A DNA stretch of 64,000 nucleotides from Bacteroidetes bacterium GWB2_32_14. GTDB taxonomy: Bacteria; Bacteroidota; Bacteroidia; Bacteroidales; UBA12077. Below the pieces are notes generated by a model. The model was not told where the DNA came from. It did no database searches and worked only from the letters and a program-made list of their open reading frames with translations. The translations under genes and the position numbers were made by a program. Each line of letters starts with the position of its first letter. Position 1 is the first letter of the stretch. Shown in pieces: positions 8,450-17,453 of this stretch. Location of the stretch: contig MENK01000024.1 of the NCBI GenBank assembly GCA_001768235.1, positions 1 through 64,000 of the forward strand. The letters are read 5' to 3'.

Positions 8450-10888
8450 TTATTGTATTTCAAAGCCCTCATCAAAATCGTCTTGTTGGCCATTATTATT
8501 TGTTTTTTTACGATCTGGTTTGTAATTATTTAATCGCCAGGTAAGAGCAATGCTAACCATTGGCGAATAAGGTTCGAACTTGCTGTATGAGTAAAAATCA
8601 CTACTCTGGGATGTAAATTCGTGGCCTGCAGTATTAAAAATATCCCTGGCCTGTAACGTAACAGACATCTTGTTTTTGAAAAAGTCCTGTTTATAAGCAA
8701 AAGTAGTTACAATAAATCCTTCGCGTTCGCCCTGTGCAGAAACAGACGGGCTGTTGTACATATTGTTTAACTGAATACGGGAATTTTTACCCAATCTAAA
8801 AGTAGCATTTATTCGGGTATTCCAGTTAAAACTTTCTTCAGAAAAATCCCTGTTGTATAATTCTCCTTCTACTTTATAAGAATAAATATTTCCCATCAAA
8901 TCTAATCTCCACCATTTGTATAAATCGAGGCCGAACATGAGTTCTACTCCTAACGAGTTATCGAAACCTACATTTTCTGATGTTTGTAAAATAACATTTT
9001 CCTTATCGGGATACGATTTTTTTACACGTTCAATTTTATTATTTGTCTTACGATCATAAATATCTATAGAGAATGTATTTTTACCTAAAAGAACCTGGTA
9101 ATTTAACTCATAGGAATCGATGTATTCATTTTTAAGAGCCGGGTTTCCTTGTTGAACTGTGTAAGCATCAATCCATGTTAAAAAGGGTTCTAAATCCCAA
9201 CCATGAGGACGTTCAATTCTGCGGGTGTAACTTAACATTATTTGTTGCTCTTTTGGTAATTGATACGATAAATGAAGTGTTGGAAAAAGATCCCATTGAT
9301 CGATTGTAAATTCCTGGCTTTCCCCAACCAATTCAATAAGCCTGTAAGTATATTCGCCTCTTAATCCTGCCTGGTATCCAAATTTACCCAGGTTCCCTGA
9401 ATAGGTTGTATATATTGAATGAATATCATCAATATTATTTACATTGTGAGTCAGGGTGTCGATTAGGTTATAGCTGCCTGATATTGTGTCATAATCCTGT
9501 ACTTTATTTAAATCGTCACTATTACTCATTCGAAGTTGATAACCAGCTTCAAGTTTATCTTTTTCGCCTATTGGTAAAGTATAATCAACTTTAGCCCTGT
9601 AACTTCTTCCCGGGCCTTCTTCAATGTTTTTCTGCCCGAATGTAATATTGTCATTTAAATCAAGTAATTTATTGTTTGTATTTTCATCAAAATTCCTGTA
9701 ATCGGTATTTAATTGAAATACAAGTTCGTGGCCCTTTTGAATAAATTTATGGGTGTAATCCAGGTTGACTGAATAGAAATCGCCTCCTCGTTCTGATAAA
9801 TTCTGACTGGTGTATCCAGTTGAAATACTTGAAGGAATAGTGCTTACAGAATAATCGGCGAATGAATTTCCTTTCATGCTTCTGTATCCATAACGCCCGC
9901 TAATACTAACGGTGTTTTGGGCATTTATTGAGAAATCAATTCCACCACGAACACCATAAGTAAATCCTCCCCGGTTAAACATGCCGTCGGAGAATACTAT
10001 GGTTGAAGTATCGTTTTTATTAGTGATATTTTTATTTTCGTATTTGCCATACATATTCCGGTTGTTGATATCGCCCCCAATGTAAAAGTTAAATCGTTCT
10101 TTTCGGAAATTTAACAGAAAGTCGCCTCCATACTGGTCGAAATAACCTCCTGTTAAATTAATTAGCCCTGTAACACCCTGGAGCTGGTTCTTTTTTGTGA
10201 TAATGTTTATTATTCCTGATGAACCATCGGGATCAAATTTTGCTGAAGGATTGGTAATAATTTCGATGTTTTCAATTGCACTAGCCGGAATCTGGTTCAA
10301 GGCTTCGCTTGGTTCCAAAACGGTTGGTTTATTATCGATAAGTACAGTAAAGCTTGAACTTCCGCGTAAACTTACATTTCCTTCAATATCAACTGTAACA
10401 GATGGAATTGTTTCGAGTAACTCAACGGCCGTTCCCGATGCAGATGTATGCTGCTGACTTACATTAATTACTTTTTTATCGATTTTATACGATACTGTTG
10501 GCCTGTCAGAAACAACTACAACTTCATCGAGATTTTGCGAGGCGGGGGCTAAAACCACCTGCCCCAAATCAATAAAATTGTTTTTTGATGTTAATTCAAA
10601 CTCGGGCAATGCTGTTGTTTTGTATCCAATAAATGTGACTTCAATACTGTATTTCCCAAAATCAAGATCAGCTATTCTAAAAAAGCCGCTTTGATCGGAA
10701 ATGGTACCGTCCAGTTTATTGGTTAATTTATTTTTAACTGCAATTGTTGCATATTCTAATGGTGCTTTTGTATCGGAATCAATTACAAAACCTTTTATTC
10801 CGCCTTTTTTCATTTCGCCTTCGTTTTCTGTTGCAAATGCAGAAAACACAAGTATTGCTGTGAGCAATGAGAGTAGTATTCTTTTCAT
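8450..10888 (-). CDS. TonB-dependent outer-membrane receptor, CarboxypepD-reg plus OMP beta-barrel family
   Basis: About 812 residues when started at the methionine before KRILLSLLTAI, which gives a clean signal peptide; an upstream in-frame start at 10930 would add 14 residues. After the signal comes a carboxypeptidase-like Ig domain (KGFVIDSDTKAPLEYATI). A TonB-dependent plug follows (VELLETIPSV, LRGSSSFTVLID, IITNPSAKFDPDGSSGIINI), then a beta-barrel of the outer-membrane-protein beta-barrel family 3 type. Such proteins lack a SusD partner and probably bind metal complexes or peptides. No SusD, FecR or sigma gene is adjacent. The acidic C-terminal tail (QQDDFDEGFEIQ) is unusual for a barrel end. 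Confidence 0.9.
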   Translation of the reverse strand: MKRILLSLLTAILVFSAFATENEGEMKKGGIKGFVIDSDTKAPLEYATIAVKNKLTNKLDGTISDQSGFFRIADLDFGKYSIEVTFIGYKTTALPEFELTSKNNFIDLGQVVLAPASQNLDEVVVVSDRPTVSYKIDKKVINVSQQHTSASGTAVELLETIPSVTVDIEGNVSLRGSSSFTVLIDNKPTVLEPSEALNQIPASAIENIEIITNPSAKFDPDGSSGIINIITKKNQLQGVTGLINLTGGYFDQYGGDFLLNFRKERFNFYIGGDINNRNMYGKYENKNITNKNDTSTIVFSDGMFNRGGFTYGVRGGIDFSINAQNTVSISGRYGYRSMKGNSFADYSVSTIPSSISTGYTSQNLSERGGDFYSVNLDYTHKFIQKGHELVFQLNTDYRNFDENTNNKLLDLNDNITFGQKNIEEGPGRSYRAKVDYTLPIGEKDKLEAGYQLRMSNSDDLNKVQDYDTISGSYNLIDTLTHNVNNIDDIHSIYTTYSGNLGKFGYQAGLRGEYTYRLIELVGESQEFTIDQWDLFPTLHLSYQLPKEQQIMLSYTRRIERPHGWDLEPFLTWIDAYTVQQGNPALKNEYIDSYELNYQVLLGKNTFSIDIYDRKTNNKIERVKKSYPDKENVILQTSENVGFDNSLGVELMFGLDLYKWWRLDLMGNIYSYKVEGELYNRDFSEESFNWNTRINATFRLGKNSRIQLNNMYNSPSVSAQGEREGFIVTTFAYKQDFFKNKMSVTLQARDIFNTAGHEFTSQSSDFYSYSKFEPYSPMVSIALTWRLNNYKPDRKKTNNNGQQDDFDEGFEIQ

Positions 10889-11042
10889 TTTAGTTTTTAT
10901 TGATTTTAAATTCATGTTTGTTTTGGACAATCTAAATGTGGATTTGTTTAATCCATTTTTAAATAGTTACACTTTTGACACGATTGTTATAAATATATTA
11001 CAGGCTTGATAAAATATTTTACAAAATAGTGTATAAGTCAAG

Positions 11043-11063
11043 AAAAACCGGCTTGATAGCCGG
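11043..11063 (-). terminator. Intrinsic terminator downstream of tex
   Basis: On the minus strand CCGGCT-ATCA-AGCCGG is followed by TTTTTCTT. It lies about 80 bases beyond the tex stop codon. Confidence 0.75.
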
Positions 11064-11144
11064 GCATAATTCTTTTGGTTCCTGTTTGAACAACCGAAAA
11101 AATGCAATTACTAATTATTGGTTATTAATTATCGGGTAAAAAAA

Positions 11145-13271
11145 CTATATATCTTTCATCGACAATTGTATTCTTTTTCTTGCAGCATCCACTTCCAGAA
11201 CTTTAACCTGTACATGTTGGTGGAGTTTTACGATCTCGTTGGGATCTTTAATAAAACGGTTTGCTAACTGCGAAATATGAACCAATCCATCTTGTTTCAC
11301 ACCTATATCGACAAATGCACCAAAGTTGGTAATATTGGTTACAATGCCGGGTAAAACCATCCCTTCTTTTAAATCTTCCATTTTATGAATTCCTTCGGCA
11401 AACTCGAATACTTTAATTCCTTTTCGGGGATCGCGTCCGGGTTTTGCAAGTTCATTCATTATATCTTTTAATGTGGGCAGGCCAATTTCTTTGGTTATGT
11501 ATTTTTCAATTTTTATCTGTTTTCGGAGATCTTCTTTTTGGATGAGATCAATGACCTGGCATTGCAGATCGGAAGCCATTTTTTCAACCACGTGGTAACT
11601 CTCGGGATGTACAGCGCTATTGTCTAAAGGGTTTTGGGCTTCGGTAATACGTAAGAAACCTGCTGATTGCTGAAAAGCTTTATCGCCCATACGTTTAACA
11701 CTTTGCAAATCTTTCCTTGATTTGAATGCCCCGTGTTCTTTCCTGTAATCAACAATATTTTGAGCTAATTGCGGGCCTAATCCTGAAATATAAGTAAGCA
11801 AATGTTTGCTTGCTGTATTTAAATTAACTCCTACATTATTTACACAGCTTTCAACTACCTGGTCGAGTTTGCCTTTTAATTTATTCTGTTCCACATCGTG
11901 CTGGTATTGGCCAACACCTATCGATTTAGGATCAATCTTGACCAATTCGGCCAACGGGTCCATTAACCGGCGGCCAATAGAAACAGAACCACGAACAGTA
12001 ACATCAAACTGGGGGAATTCTTCGCGGGCAACAGGTGATGCTGAATAAACAGAAGCTCCATCTTCGCTTACAACAAACACTTTTATATCGCGCGAGAATT
12101 TAATGTGTTTAATTAAGGCTTCGGTTTCACGGCTTGCTGTCCCGTTTCCAATAGCTATGGCATCAATTTTATAGGTTTCAATTAAGGTGTCAATCTTTTT
12201 TATTGATTTTGCTGTTTCGTTTTGTGGCTGGTGAGGATATATGGTTTCGTTATGAACTAAATTTCCCTGTTCGTCGAGACAAACAATCTTGCATCCGGTA
12301 CGGTAACCGGGATCGATTGCAAGAACTGATTTTTGCCCCAATGGCGGAGCAAGTAAGAGCTGCCGGAGATTTTCGGCAAAAACTTTAATAGCTTCTTCAT
12401 CGGCCAGTTCTTTCGAAGAGTTTTTAAACTCTGTTTCCATTGATGGTGCAAGCAGTCTTTTATAAGAATCTTTAACAGCCATTCGAACCTGCTCAGAAAC
12501 ATCATAAACTCCTTTTACATATTGTTGTTCGAGAATTTCCACGGCTTTGTCTTCGTCAGGCTCAATGGTAAGTTTAAGGAAACCTTCATTCTCTCCCCTG
12601 TACATAGCCAATAACCGATGCGACGGGCAACGTTTCAACGGTTCTTCCCATTCGAAATAATCCCTGTATTTTATGCCTTCTTCATCTTTTCCTTTAACCA
12701 GCTTCGACTGAATAGTAGCTTCGTGTTGAAATAACCGCCGTATGCTGTTACGCGATCTTTCGTTCTCGTTAACCCATTCAGCAATAATGTCGCGTGCTCC
12801 CTGTAAAGCATCTTCTACCGTTGGAACATCATCGTTAATATATTGTTCGGCTTTAGCAGGTAAATTGAGTTCCTGTTGTTTAAGAATCAGCTTTGCCAAA
12901 GGTTCAAGCCCGCGTTCTTTGGCTTTAGTGGCACGGGTTTTCTTTTTAGGTTTATATGGCAGGTAAATATCTTCCAATTCAGTTATTGTTTGGGCATTCT
13001 CAATTTTTTGCTTTAAATCATCAGTCAATAAACCCTGCTCATCAATTGTTTTTAAAATCGTTTCACGACGATTATCCATTTCTTTGAGCTTGGCTATTTG
13101 GTCTTTAATAAATTCAATTTGAATTTCGTCCAAACTACCTGTAACTTCTTTTCGGTATCGGCTGATAAAAGGAATTGTTGCTCCTTCGCCGAGCAGTTTA
13201 ATTGTATTTTCAACCTGCCACTCGTTAACACTTAACAAGGCTGATATTTTTTTTACATATTTTTCGTTCAT
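11145..13271 (-). CDS. tex: Tex family RNA-binding transcription accessory protein
   Basis: A 708-residue cytoplasmic protein with the complete Tex layout. An N-terminal helical region carries the family start (EWQVENTIKLLGEGATIPFI) and is followed by a YqgF/RuvX-like nuclease-fold domain (LAIDPGYRTGCKIVCLD near residue 320). Helix-hairpin-helix repeats come next near residues 490-560. A C-terminal S1 RNA-binding domain (GMVLPGIVTNITNFGAFVDI, near residues 630-705) completes the chain. Tex binds nucleic acid and affects transcription. Length is slightly short of the usual 720-780 but all domains are present. It is monocistronic, with its own terminator and an upstream gap of more than 400 bases. 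Confidence 0.95.
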   Translation of the reverse strand: MNEKYVKKISALLSVNEWQVENTIKLLGEGATIPFISRYRKEVTGSLDEIQIEFIKDQIAKLKEMDNRRETILKTIDEQGLLTDDLKQKIENAQTITELEDIYLPYKPKKKTRATKAKERGLEPLAKLILKQQELNLPAKAEQYINDDVPTVEDALQGARDIIAEWVNENERSRNSIRRLFQHEATIQSKLVKGKDEEGIKYRDYFEWEEPLKRCPSHRLLAMYRGENEGFLKLTIEPDEDKAVEILEQQYVKGVYDVSEQVRMAVKDSYKRLLAPSMETEFKNSSKELADEEAIKVFAENLRQLLLAPPLGQKSVLAIDPGYRTGCKIVCLDEQGNLVHNETIYPHQPQNETAKSIKKIDTLIETYKIDAIAIGNGTASRETEALIKHIKFSRDIKVFVVSEDGASVYSASPVAREEFPQFDVTVRGSVSIGRRLMDPLAELVKIDPKSIGVGQYQHDVEQNKLKGKLDQVVESCVNNVGVNLNTASKHLLTYISGLGPQLAQNIVDYRKEHGAFKSRKDLQSVKRMGDKAFQQSAGFLRITEAQNPLDNSAVHPESYHVVEKMASDLQCQVIDLIQKEDLRKQIKIEKYITKEIGLPTLKDIMNELAKPGRDPRKGIKVFEFAEGIHKMEDLKEGMVLPGIVTNITNFGAFVDIGVKQDGLVHISQLANRFIKDPNEIVKLHQHVQVKVLEVDAARKRIQLSMKDI

Positions 13272-13724
13272 CGCTGAATAAATCTAAAAATTATAAGAAA
13301 AGCTAAATTAGTTTATAAAAGATGAACTATTAATTGTTGCAAAGTAATTTTATAAACAATTTTTAATTCTTTTCAAAAATCAGGTTACATGACGGTACTG
13401 GTGTGTGATTAGCTGGCGTTTTCTAAGCTCTTTCTTACCAGGTTGCAATTTACGTTGAATAAAAGTACAAAACTTTTGCACCCGGGCAAAGCGAACTCAT
13501 GAACTGCCGGATGGTGGTGAATAAACCACTATCCCGCCAACCGGCAGTAAGGAGTTCACCGTAGGAAATTAACTATATACCATGTCAGGCATCCGGGCGT
13601 TTTAATTTTCAATTAGTTACGTTAAAAGTACGATACAAAATCTTTGTTTTTCCGGCACCGGAGTGGAACGGGTTGTCAGATTCTTCAACCAAACTTTTTG
13701 TATCACCTCGGCAAAAACAATCTG
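13272..13724. other. Intergenic region with structured repeat element
   Basis: 453 bases without a credible gene. From about 13385 the sequence becomes more GC-rich and structured. A long imperfect hairpin runs at 13493-13557, and a pair of arms GATACAAAA/TTTTGTATC sits at 13632-13640 and 13696-13704. Two diverged direct copies of an ACGTT..AAAAGTAC..ACAAAA segment lie near 13453-13475 and 13618-13641. The short open frames across it are not protein-like. It separates tex from the exporter genes and may mark an insertion boundary. Confidence 0.5.
13493..13557. repeat. Large interrupted hairpin
   Basis: Nested arms: GAACTC (13493-13498) with GAGTTC (13552-13557), CTGCCGG (13504-13510) with CCGGCAG (13541-13547), and GTGGT (13514-13518) with ACCAC (13525-13529). 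There is no T-run, so it is not a normal terminator. Confidence 0.65.
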
Positions 13725-14492
13725 TTACACCCGCTTTTTATACGCCCGCATCGCAAATATATAAGCCACAAGCATAATCCCGATACACCACGCAAGTGCG
13801 ATCCAAATATCGTTTCCCACTGGCTGGTTATTGAGCAACGCGCGCATCGCGTTAACTATTGATGTTACCGGCTGATTTTCGGCAAACACACTTACCACCG
13901 TAGGCATTGTGTTGGTCGGTACAAACGCGGAGCTGATTAACGGCAAGATGTGAATCGGATAGGCAATTGCAATGGCGCCATCCTGCGTTTTTGCAGTCAA
14001 ACCGGGAATTGCAGCCAACCATGTCAAGGCAAGCGTAAACAACGCGAGTATTCCAATTACGGCAAGCCATGACAATACGCCTGCAGGCGAGCGGAATCCC
14101 ATAATGAATGCAATAAGAATGATTACAACAACCGATACTGCATTGGAAACCAACGAGACCAGCACATGCCCCCACAACGCGGCAGAACGTGCAATCGGCA
14201 TGGAATGAAAACGTTCGAATATTCCTTTTTGTACATCGTTAAACAGACGAAAAGAAGTGTAGCCCATACTGTTTGCAATAGCCATTAGCAGTACGCCGGG
14301 CAACAGGTAATTCACATAATTATTACTACCCGACTCAATTGCGCCGCCTAACACGTAAACAAACAACAGCATAAGAGCAACAGGCATGATGGTAGCTGTA
14401 ATGATTGTATCTACACTGCGGAAATGATGACGCATGGAACGCCCAAGCATAACACTCAAATCCGTGAAATAATAGTTTTTAATCGTTTCCAT
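13725..14492 (-). CDS. ABC-2 type transporter permease (DrrB-like)
   Basis: About 255 residues with six hydrophobic segments and the ABC-2 membrane architecture seen in drug and antibiotic exporters (TATIMPVALMLLFVYVLGG, NYLLPGVLLMAIANSMG, ERFHSMPIARSAALWG). The start chosen is METIKNYY at 14492: it lies one base after the ATPase stop and is preceded by a strong AGGAGG. The longer frame to 14567 would overlap the ATPase gene. It forms the membrane half of an exporter with the preceding ATPase. G+C is visibly higher than in flanking housekeeping genes, which supports acquisition by transfer. The substrate is unknown. Confidence 0.88.
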   Translation of the reverse strand: METIKNYYFTDLSVMLGRSMRHHFRSVDTIITATIMPVALMLLFVYVLGGAIESGSNNYVNYLLPGVLLMAIANSMGYTSFRLFNDVQKGIFERFHSMPIARSAALWGHVLVSLVSNAVSVVVIILIAFIMGFRSPAGVLSWLAVIGILALFTLALTWLAAIPGLTAKTQDGAIAIAYPIHILPLISSAFVPTNTMPTVVSVFAENQPVTSIVNAMRALLNNQPVGNDIWIALAWCIGIMLVAYIFAMRAYKKRV

Positions 14493-14493
14493 T

Positions 14494-15261
14494 TTACTTT
14501 TCCTCCTTTTTGCCGACAATTGCAAGAAATATTTCTTCCAGTGTCGGTTGTTTTTCAATATATTCAACTTTTGTTGGCGGGAACAGTTTTTTCAGCTCCG
14601 TGAGCGTGTCGTTCACGATAATCCTGCCATTTTGAAGAATGGCAATTCTGTCGGCGAGTTGTTCGGCTTCTTCTAAATACTGCGTGGTCAGGAATACCGT
14701 TGTGCCGTTATCTGAAAGTTCTTTAATAAACTTCCAAACTTCAATACGAGCCTCGGGGTCAAGCCCGGTGGTCGGCTCGTCGAGGAAAATAAGCTGCGAC
14801 TTACCAACAAGGCTCATGGCGATGTCGAGCCTGCGGCGCATTCCGCCCGAATAGGTGGAGACCCTGCGGTTGGCGGCATCGGTCAGGCCGAAGCGCTTCA
14901 GCAAATCGTCCGCAACCTGACGAGGATTTTTGAGGTGCCGTAGCCTTGCAATCATAATCAGGTTTTCCCGCCCGGACAATATTTCGTCCACGGCTGCAAA
15001 CTGCCCTGTAAGACTTATGGACTGCCTTACACTGTCGGGTTTTGACGCAACATCGAACCCGTTTACTACAGCAGTTCCGCTATCGTGTTTGAGCAGGGTG
15101 GTGAGGATTTTGACAATCGTTGTTTTGCCCGTGCCGTTGGAGCCGAGCAGGGCGAAAATACTGCCTGTTTTTACTTTAAAATCTACTCCTTTCAACACGG
15201 GAATGTTTTTATAGGATTTTTTCAATCCTTGCACCGAAATGGCGATTTCATTTGGTATCAT
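14494..15261 (-). CDS. ABC transporter ATP-binding protein (DrrA-like)
   Basis: A 255-residue ABC ATPase. Walker A is GSNGTGKTT, the signature is YSGGMRRRL, Walker B is LIFLDEPT followed by the D-loop GLDPEA, and the switch position reads FLTTQY, with Gln in place of the usual His. Such a Q occurs in DrrA-type drug exporters, and the C-terminal extension PPTKVEYIEKQPTLEEIFL also fits that branch. Its ATG overlaps the TAA of the HTH-pentapeptide gene (TAATG), and a strong GGAGG lies inside that gene's last codons, so the two are translationally coupled. It energises the adjacent permease. Confidence 0.92.
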   Translation of the reverse strand: MIPNEIAISVQGLKKSYKNIPVLKGVDFKVKTGSIFALLGSNGTGKTTIVKILTTLLKHDSGTAVVNGFDVASKPDSVRQSISLTGQFAAVDEILSGRENLIMIARLRHLKNPRQVADDLLKRFGLTDAANRRVSTYSGGMRRRLDIAMSLVGKSQLIFLDEPTTGLDPEARIEVWKFIKELSDNGTTVFLTTQYLEEAEQLADRIAILQNGRIIVNDTLTELKKLFPPTKVEYIEKQPTLEEIFLAIVGKKEEK

Positions 15262-16286
15262 TATTCGTTTCCTCCTTTTTGTGATATCAAAGTGATACCA
15301 GTTAAATCTGCCTTCCCTTGTTTCAGAAATTCGTAAGTCATCCGGTCGGCCCGACAGTCTATAAACCGGATTCGTTTCAATTTTTTATTGTTTTTAAAGA
15401 AAGTGTTACTAAGTGTTACATTTTGGAATGTTACTCTTGTAAATGCGCAGTTTTCGAAATAACAGTCGTCCAACGTGCCGGTGAAAACGATATTGGCAAC
15501 CTGTGTATCAATAAAAGAGGTACGGTTCCACACGGCTTTTGCAATTGTTTTTTTCCCGAAATCACCAGATTTAACAACCACTCCGGTAAAGCCTCCGGAT
15601 TTAATCACCACTCCCGTAAAATCGGCACCGGTGAAATCGCAGCCGTAGATATAACTTTTAGAAAATTTGGTGCCGGTAAAATCGACACCGGAGAAATCGC
15701 AGTTTTCGATATTGCTTTCTGAAAATTCGGTTTCTTTCAGTTTACAGTCCTTGAATACATTATTGCCTAAGTTGGAATCCTGAATGTGGCTCTTGCTGAT
15801 ATCGGAACCTGAAAAGTCACAGCTATCCACATTATTGTTTTTTAGAAGAAGCCCCGACAAATCGGAACCTATAAACTTGCAACGCTGCATGTTGGATGAA
15901 CTGAATTTTTCATGCAGGTTTTTCAACCCTGAAAAGTCAGCATCCACCCAGTTTCCGCGTGACATATCCCAGCTAAGCTTATTCCCTGCCTTTCCGACCT
16001 GGTTTTCCTTACCTGATGTCGATCCAACCGTTTGCTTAACCAATGACTCAACAGGAGCTATTTCAGTGGGCGGGGATTGGAAATTTTCTGAAAAATAGTT
16101 AAGGTCAACACCCAGAATTTCAGCCAGACGGTTAAAAGTTGTGATATCCGGCATTGATTCTCCGCGTTCCCATTTTCCGACTGCCTGTGAACTGATGAAT
16201 AGACGCTGAGCAAGCTGGGCCTGAGAAATATTGATTTTCTTTCGTGCTTCGGCAATTTTATTGCCAATTTCTTTAGTATTTAACAT
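15261..16286 (-). CDS. XRE-family HTH regulator fused to a pentapeptide-repeat domain
   Basis: A 341-residue cytoplasmic fusion. Residues 1-65 are a Cro/C1-type helix-turn-helix (SQAQLAQRLFISSQAVGKWERG), residues about 66-110 a low-complexity linker, and residues about 113-330 a right-handed pentapeptide-repeat helix with the A/C-D/N-F-X-X rhythm (CDFSGSDIS, CDFSGVDFT, CDFTGADFT). A recent 30-bp tandem duplication encodes two near-identical ten-residue units near residues 222-241. It is first in an operon with the ABC exporter, overlapping the ATPase start. The HTH is likely to regulate the operon. The repeat domain could sense a ligand or mimic DNA as Qnr/MfpA do; that is inference. Confidence 0.85.
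   Translation of the reverse strand: MLNTKEIGNKIAEARKKINISQAQLAQRLFISSQAVGKWERGESMPDITTFNRLAEILGVDLNYFSENFQSPPTEIAPVESLVKQTVGSTSGKENQVGKAGNKLSWDMSRGNWVDADFSGLKNLHEKFSSSNMQRCKFIGSDLSGLLLKNNNVDSCDFSGSDISKSHIQDSNLGNNVFKDCKLKETEFSESNIENCDFSGVDFTGTKFSKSYIYGCDFTGADFTGVVIKSGGFTGVVVKSGDFGKKTIAKAVWNRTSFIDTQVANIVFTGTLDDCYFENCAFTRVTFQNVTLSNTFFKNNKKLKRIRFIDCRADRMTYEFLKQGKADLTGITLISQKGGNE
15564..15622 (-). repeat. 30-bp tandem duplication inside the pentapeptide domain
   Basis: Two adjacent diverged copies (about 15564-15591 and 15594-15622) encode TGVVIKSGGF and TGVVVKSGDF. The in-frame repeat extends the pentapeptide helix by two coils. Confidence 0.7.
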
Positions 16287-16403
16287 AATCTCTTAATTTT
16301 ATTGTTACTATTTCTTTATCTTATTTTGTTTTGTCGACATCACAAAGATATTTGGCTTCATTCCCGGAATCAAAAAAAATAAAAAACTTTTAGTTGTAAA
16401 TCC

Positions 16404-16437
16404 GCTACATATAGTTGTTATTCAACAACTATATGTA
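16404..16437. promoter_or_regulatory. Perfect 15-bp inverted repeat, possible operator
   Basis: CTACATATAGTTGTT (16404-16418), a four-base ATTC spacer, and AACAACTATATGTAG (16423-16437). It is A/T-rich with no T-run and lies about 118 bases upstream of the HTH-pentapeptide start. It could bind the dimeric XRE regulator, or be a terminator-like or cruciform structure. Confidence 0.5.
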
Positions 16438-16625
16438 GTATATGTTGCTATTCATGGAAATAATGGAACAGATCTTTGGCAAAAAAAGTTCAGAAACTAG
16501 TTGGGATGCCAGCAGAGATGGGATGATGCTCTGCGTGTTGTATGCCTCCTGAATGTATTTTCATGAACGCCGGCAAAACAAAAAATTATTTCATGTTATA
16601 ATTAAGAGCAGTTATGGTGCACAAT

Positions 16626-16752
16626 GGTTAATGGTAGTGAGTCGTGTGTGGAGTGAGATGCGTTATTACTTATCAGTTTACACCAGCTTTTTTACGAGTT
16701 ACAAACCTTTGAAAATATCTGGAACCTGCATGCACTATATCATTTATTAGGC
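16626..16752 (-). repeat. attC-like recombination site downstream of the ART-like gene
   Basis: On the minus strand, 10 bases after the stop codon, GCCTAAT begins a site that ends about 127 bases on with CACTACCATTAACC. The ends are complementary (CACTATATCATT against AATGGTAGTG, with a two-base bulge). GCCTAAT nearly matches the attC R'' box GCCTAAC and pairs with GTTAGGC at the unit's other end (17454-17460). Size and form fit an integron attC. Confidence 0.5.
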
Positions 16753-16761
16753 TTTCGTACT

Positions 16762-17445
16762 TTATAAAATTTCATTTATACCTTTATATTCTTTAATAAT
16801 TTCAAAACTACCTTCATACGAAAACTCAATTTCTTTAGAATTACTTATTTCACCACTCCAGTATTTTTTTGCAAGTATTTGGTATTCATCGATTGAAAAA
16901 GTTTCTGTATCAATCAAAGTTCCGTTACCTTTATGAACTCTTTTATTGTCATCAAGTTTTAATTCAAAAATTCTTTTCTCAGCACTGTCTCTAAATATAT
17001 CCCACCATTTTTGTATATCATTTTCTGTACAAATCCATATACAATGTTTTCTTGAAGGTAAATCATTATCAATCTTGATTCTTTCAAGTTCAAAAATTTC
17101 TTCTCTTATCCATTTAAGATATTGAAATAGTGACCAATGTAATTTATTAGCGAGATTCTCATATTCAAAGCTATTGTCTTGAAATTCGTAATAAAGATTT
17201 TCAAAATCATTATTTTGGCTTTTAATATTCTTGTTTATATCTTTCTTAAAAATCAGGTTCGAATATTTTATTAATCCTATTGTTTCTCCATTTGCATTTA
17301 CTTTATCAACAGTGTCTCTTAATAATCCTGAATAAAAGGCATTGTATCTCGTCTTGGATGTTCGCAAACAGTCACCTTTATGCCAGATATCTCTCTCAAA
17401 ACCGGACCTTTGAATATGATAGTATGTTTTGCTATGTGTTGTCAT
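16762..17445 (-). CDS. DUF2441/ADP-ribosyltransferase-like protein in a cassette
   Basis: A 227-residue soluble protein beginning TTHSKTYYHIQRSG. An ART-like DUF2441 resemblance is suggested by the opening YHIxR, the central EIFELERIKIDNDLPSRKHC block, the W-rich IQKWWDIF, and the closing acidic segment YWSGE...IEFSYEGSFEI. I could not confirm this, and catalytic activity is unproven. The gene lies in a unit whose start (GTTAGGC nine bases before the ATG) is complementary to its end (GCCTAAT just past the stop). That is the form of an integron gene cassette. It follows the hybrid kinase gene directly. Lysine- and A/T-rich codons are typical of cassette genes. Confidence 0.65.
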   Translation of the reverse strand: MTTHSKTYYHIQRSGFERDIWHKGDCLRTSKTRYNAFYSGLLRDTVDKVNANGETIGLIKYSNLIFKKDINKNIKSQNNDFENLYYEFQDNSFEYENLANKLHWSLFQYLKWIREEIFELERIKIDNDLPSRKHCIWICTENDIQKWWDIFRDSAEKRIFELKLDDNKRVHKGNGTLIDTETFSIDEYQILAKKYWSGEISNSKEIEFSYEGSFEIIKEYKGINEIL

Positions 17446-17453
17446 TGCATGAA

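Larger units (their letters stand above)
16287..16761. other. Intergenic region with a perfect palindrome and an attC-like site
   Basis: 475 bases with no convincing gene. Nearest the HTH gene is an A/T-rich leader. A perfect 15-bp inverted repeat lies at 16404-16437. The stretch 16626-16752 looks like an integron recombination site of the next cassette. The short open frame at 16553-16750 has no protein-like features. Confidence 0.5.

Noticed and set aside
13644-13862. A 72-codon plus-strand open frame over the end of the ABC permease
   Set aside because: It overlaps the permease on the opposite strand and runs into the structured repeat; no family resemblance.
13725-14567. The longer 280-residue reading of the permease
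   Set aside because: The extra 25 residues overlap the ATPase gene, and the strong AGGAGG sits directly before the internal ATG at 14492.
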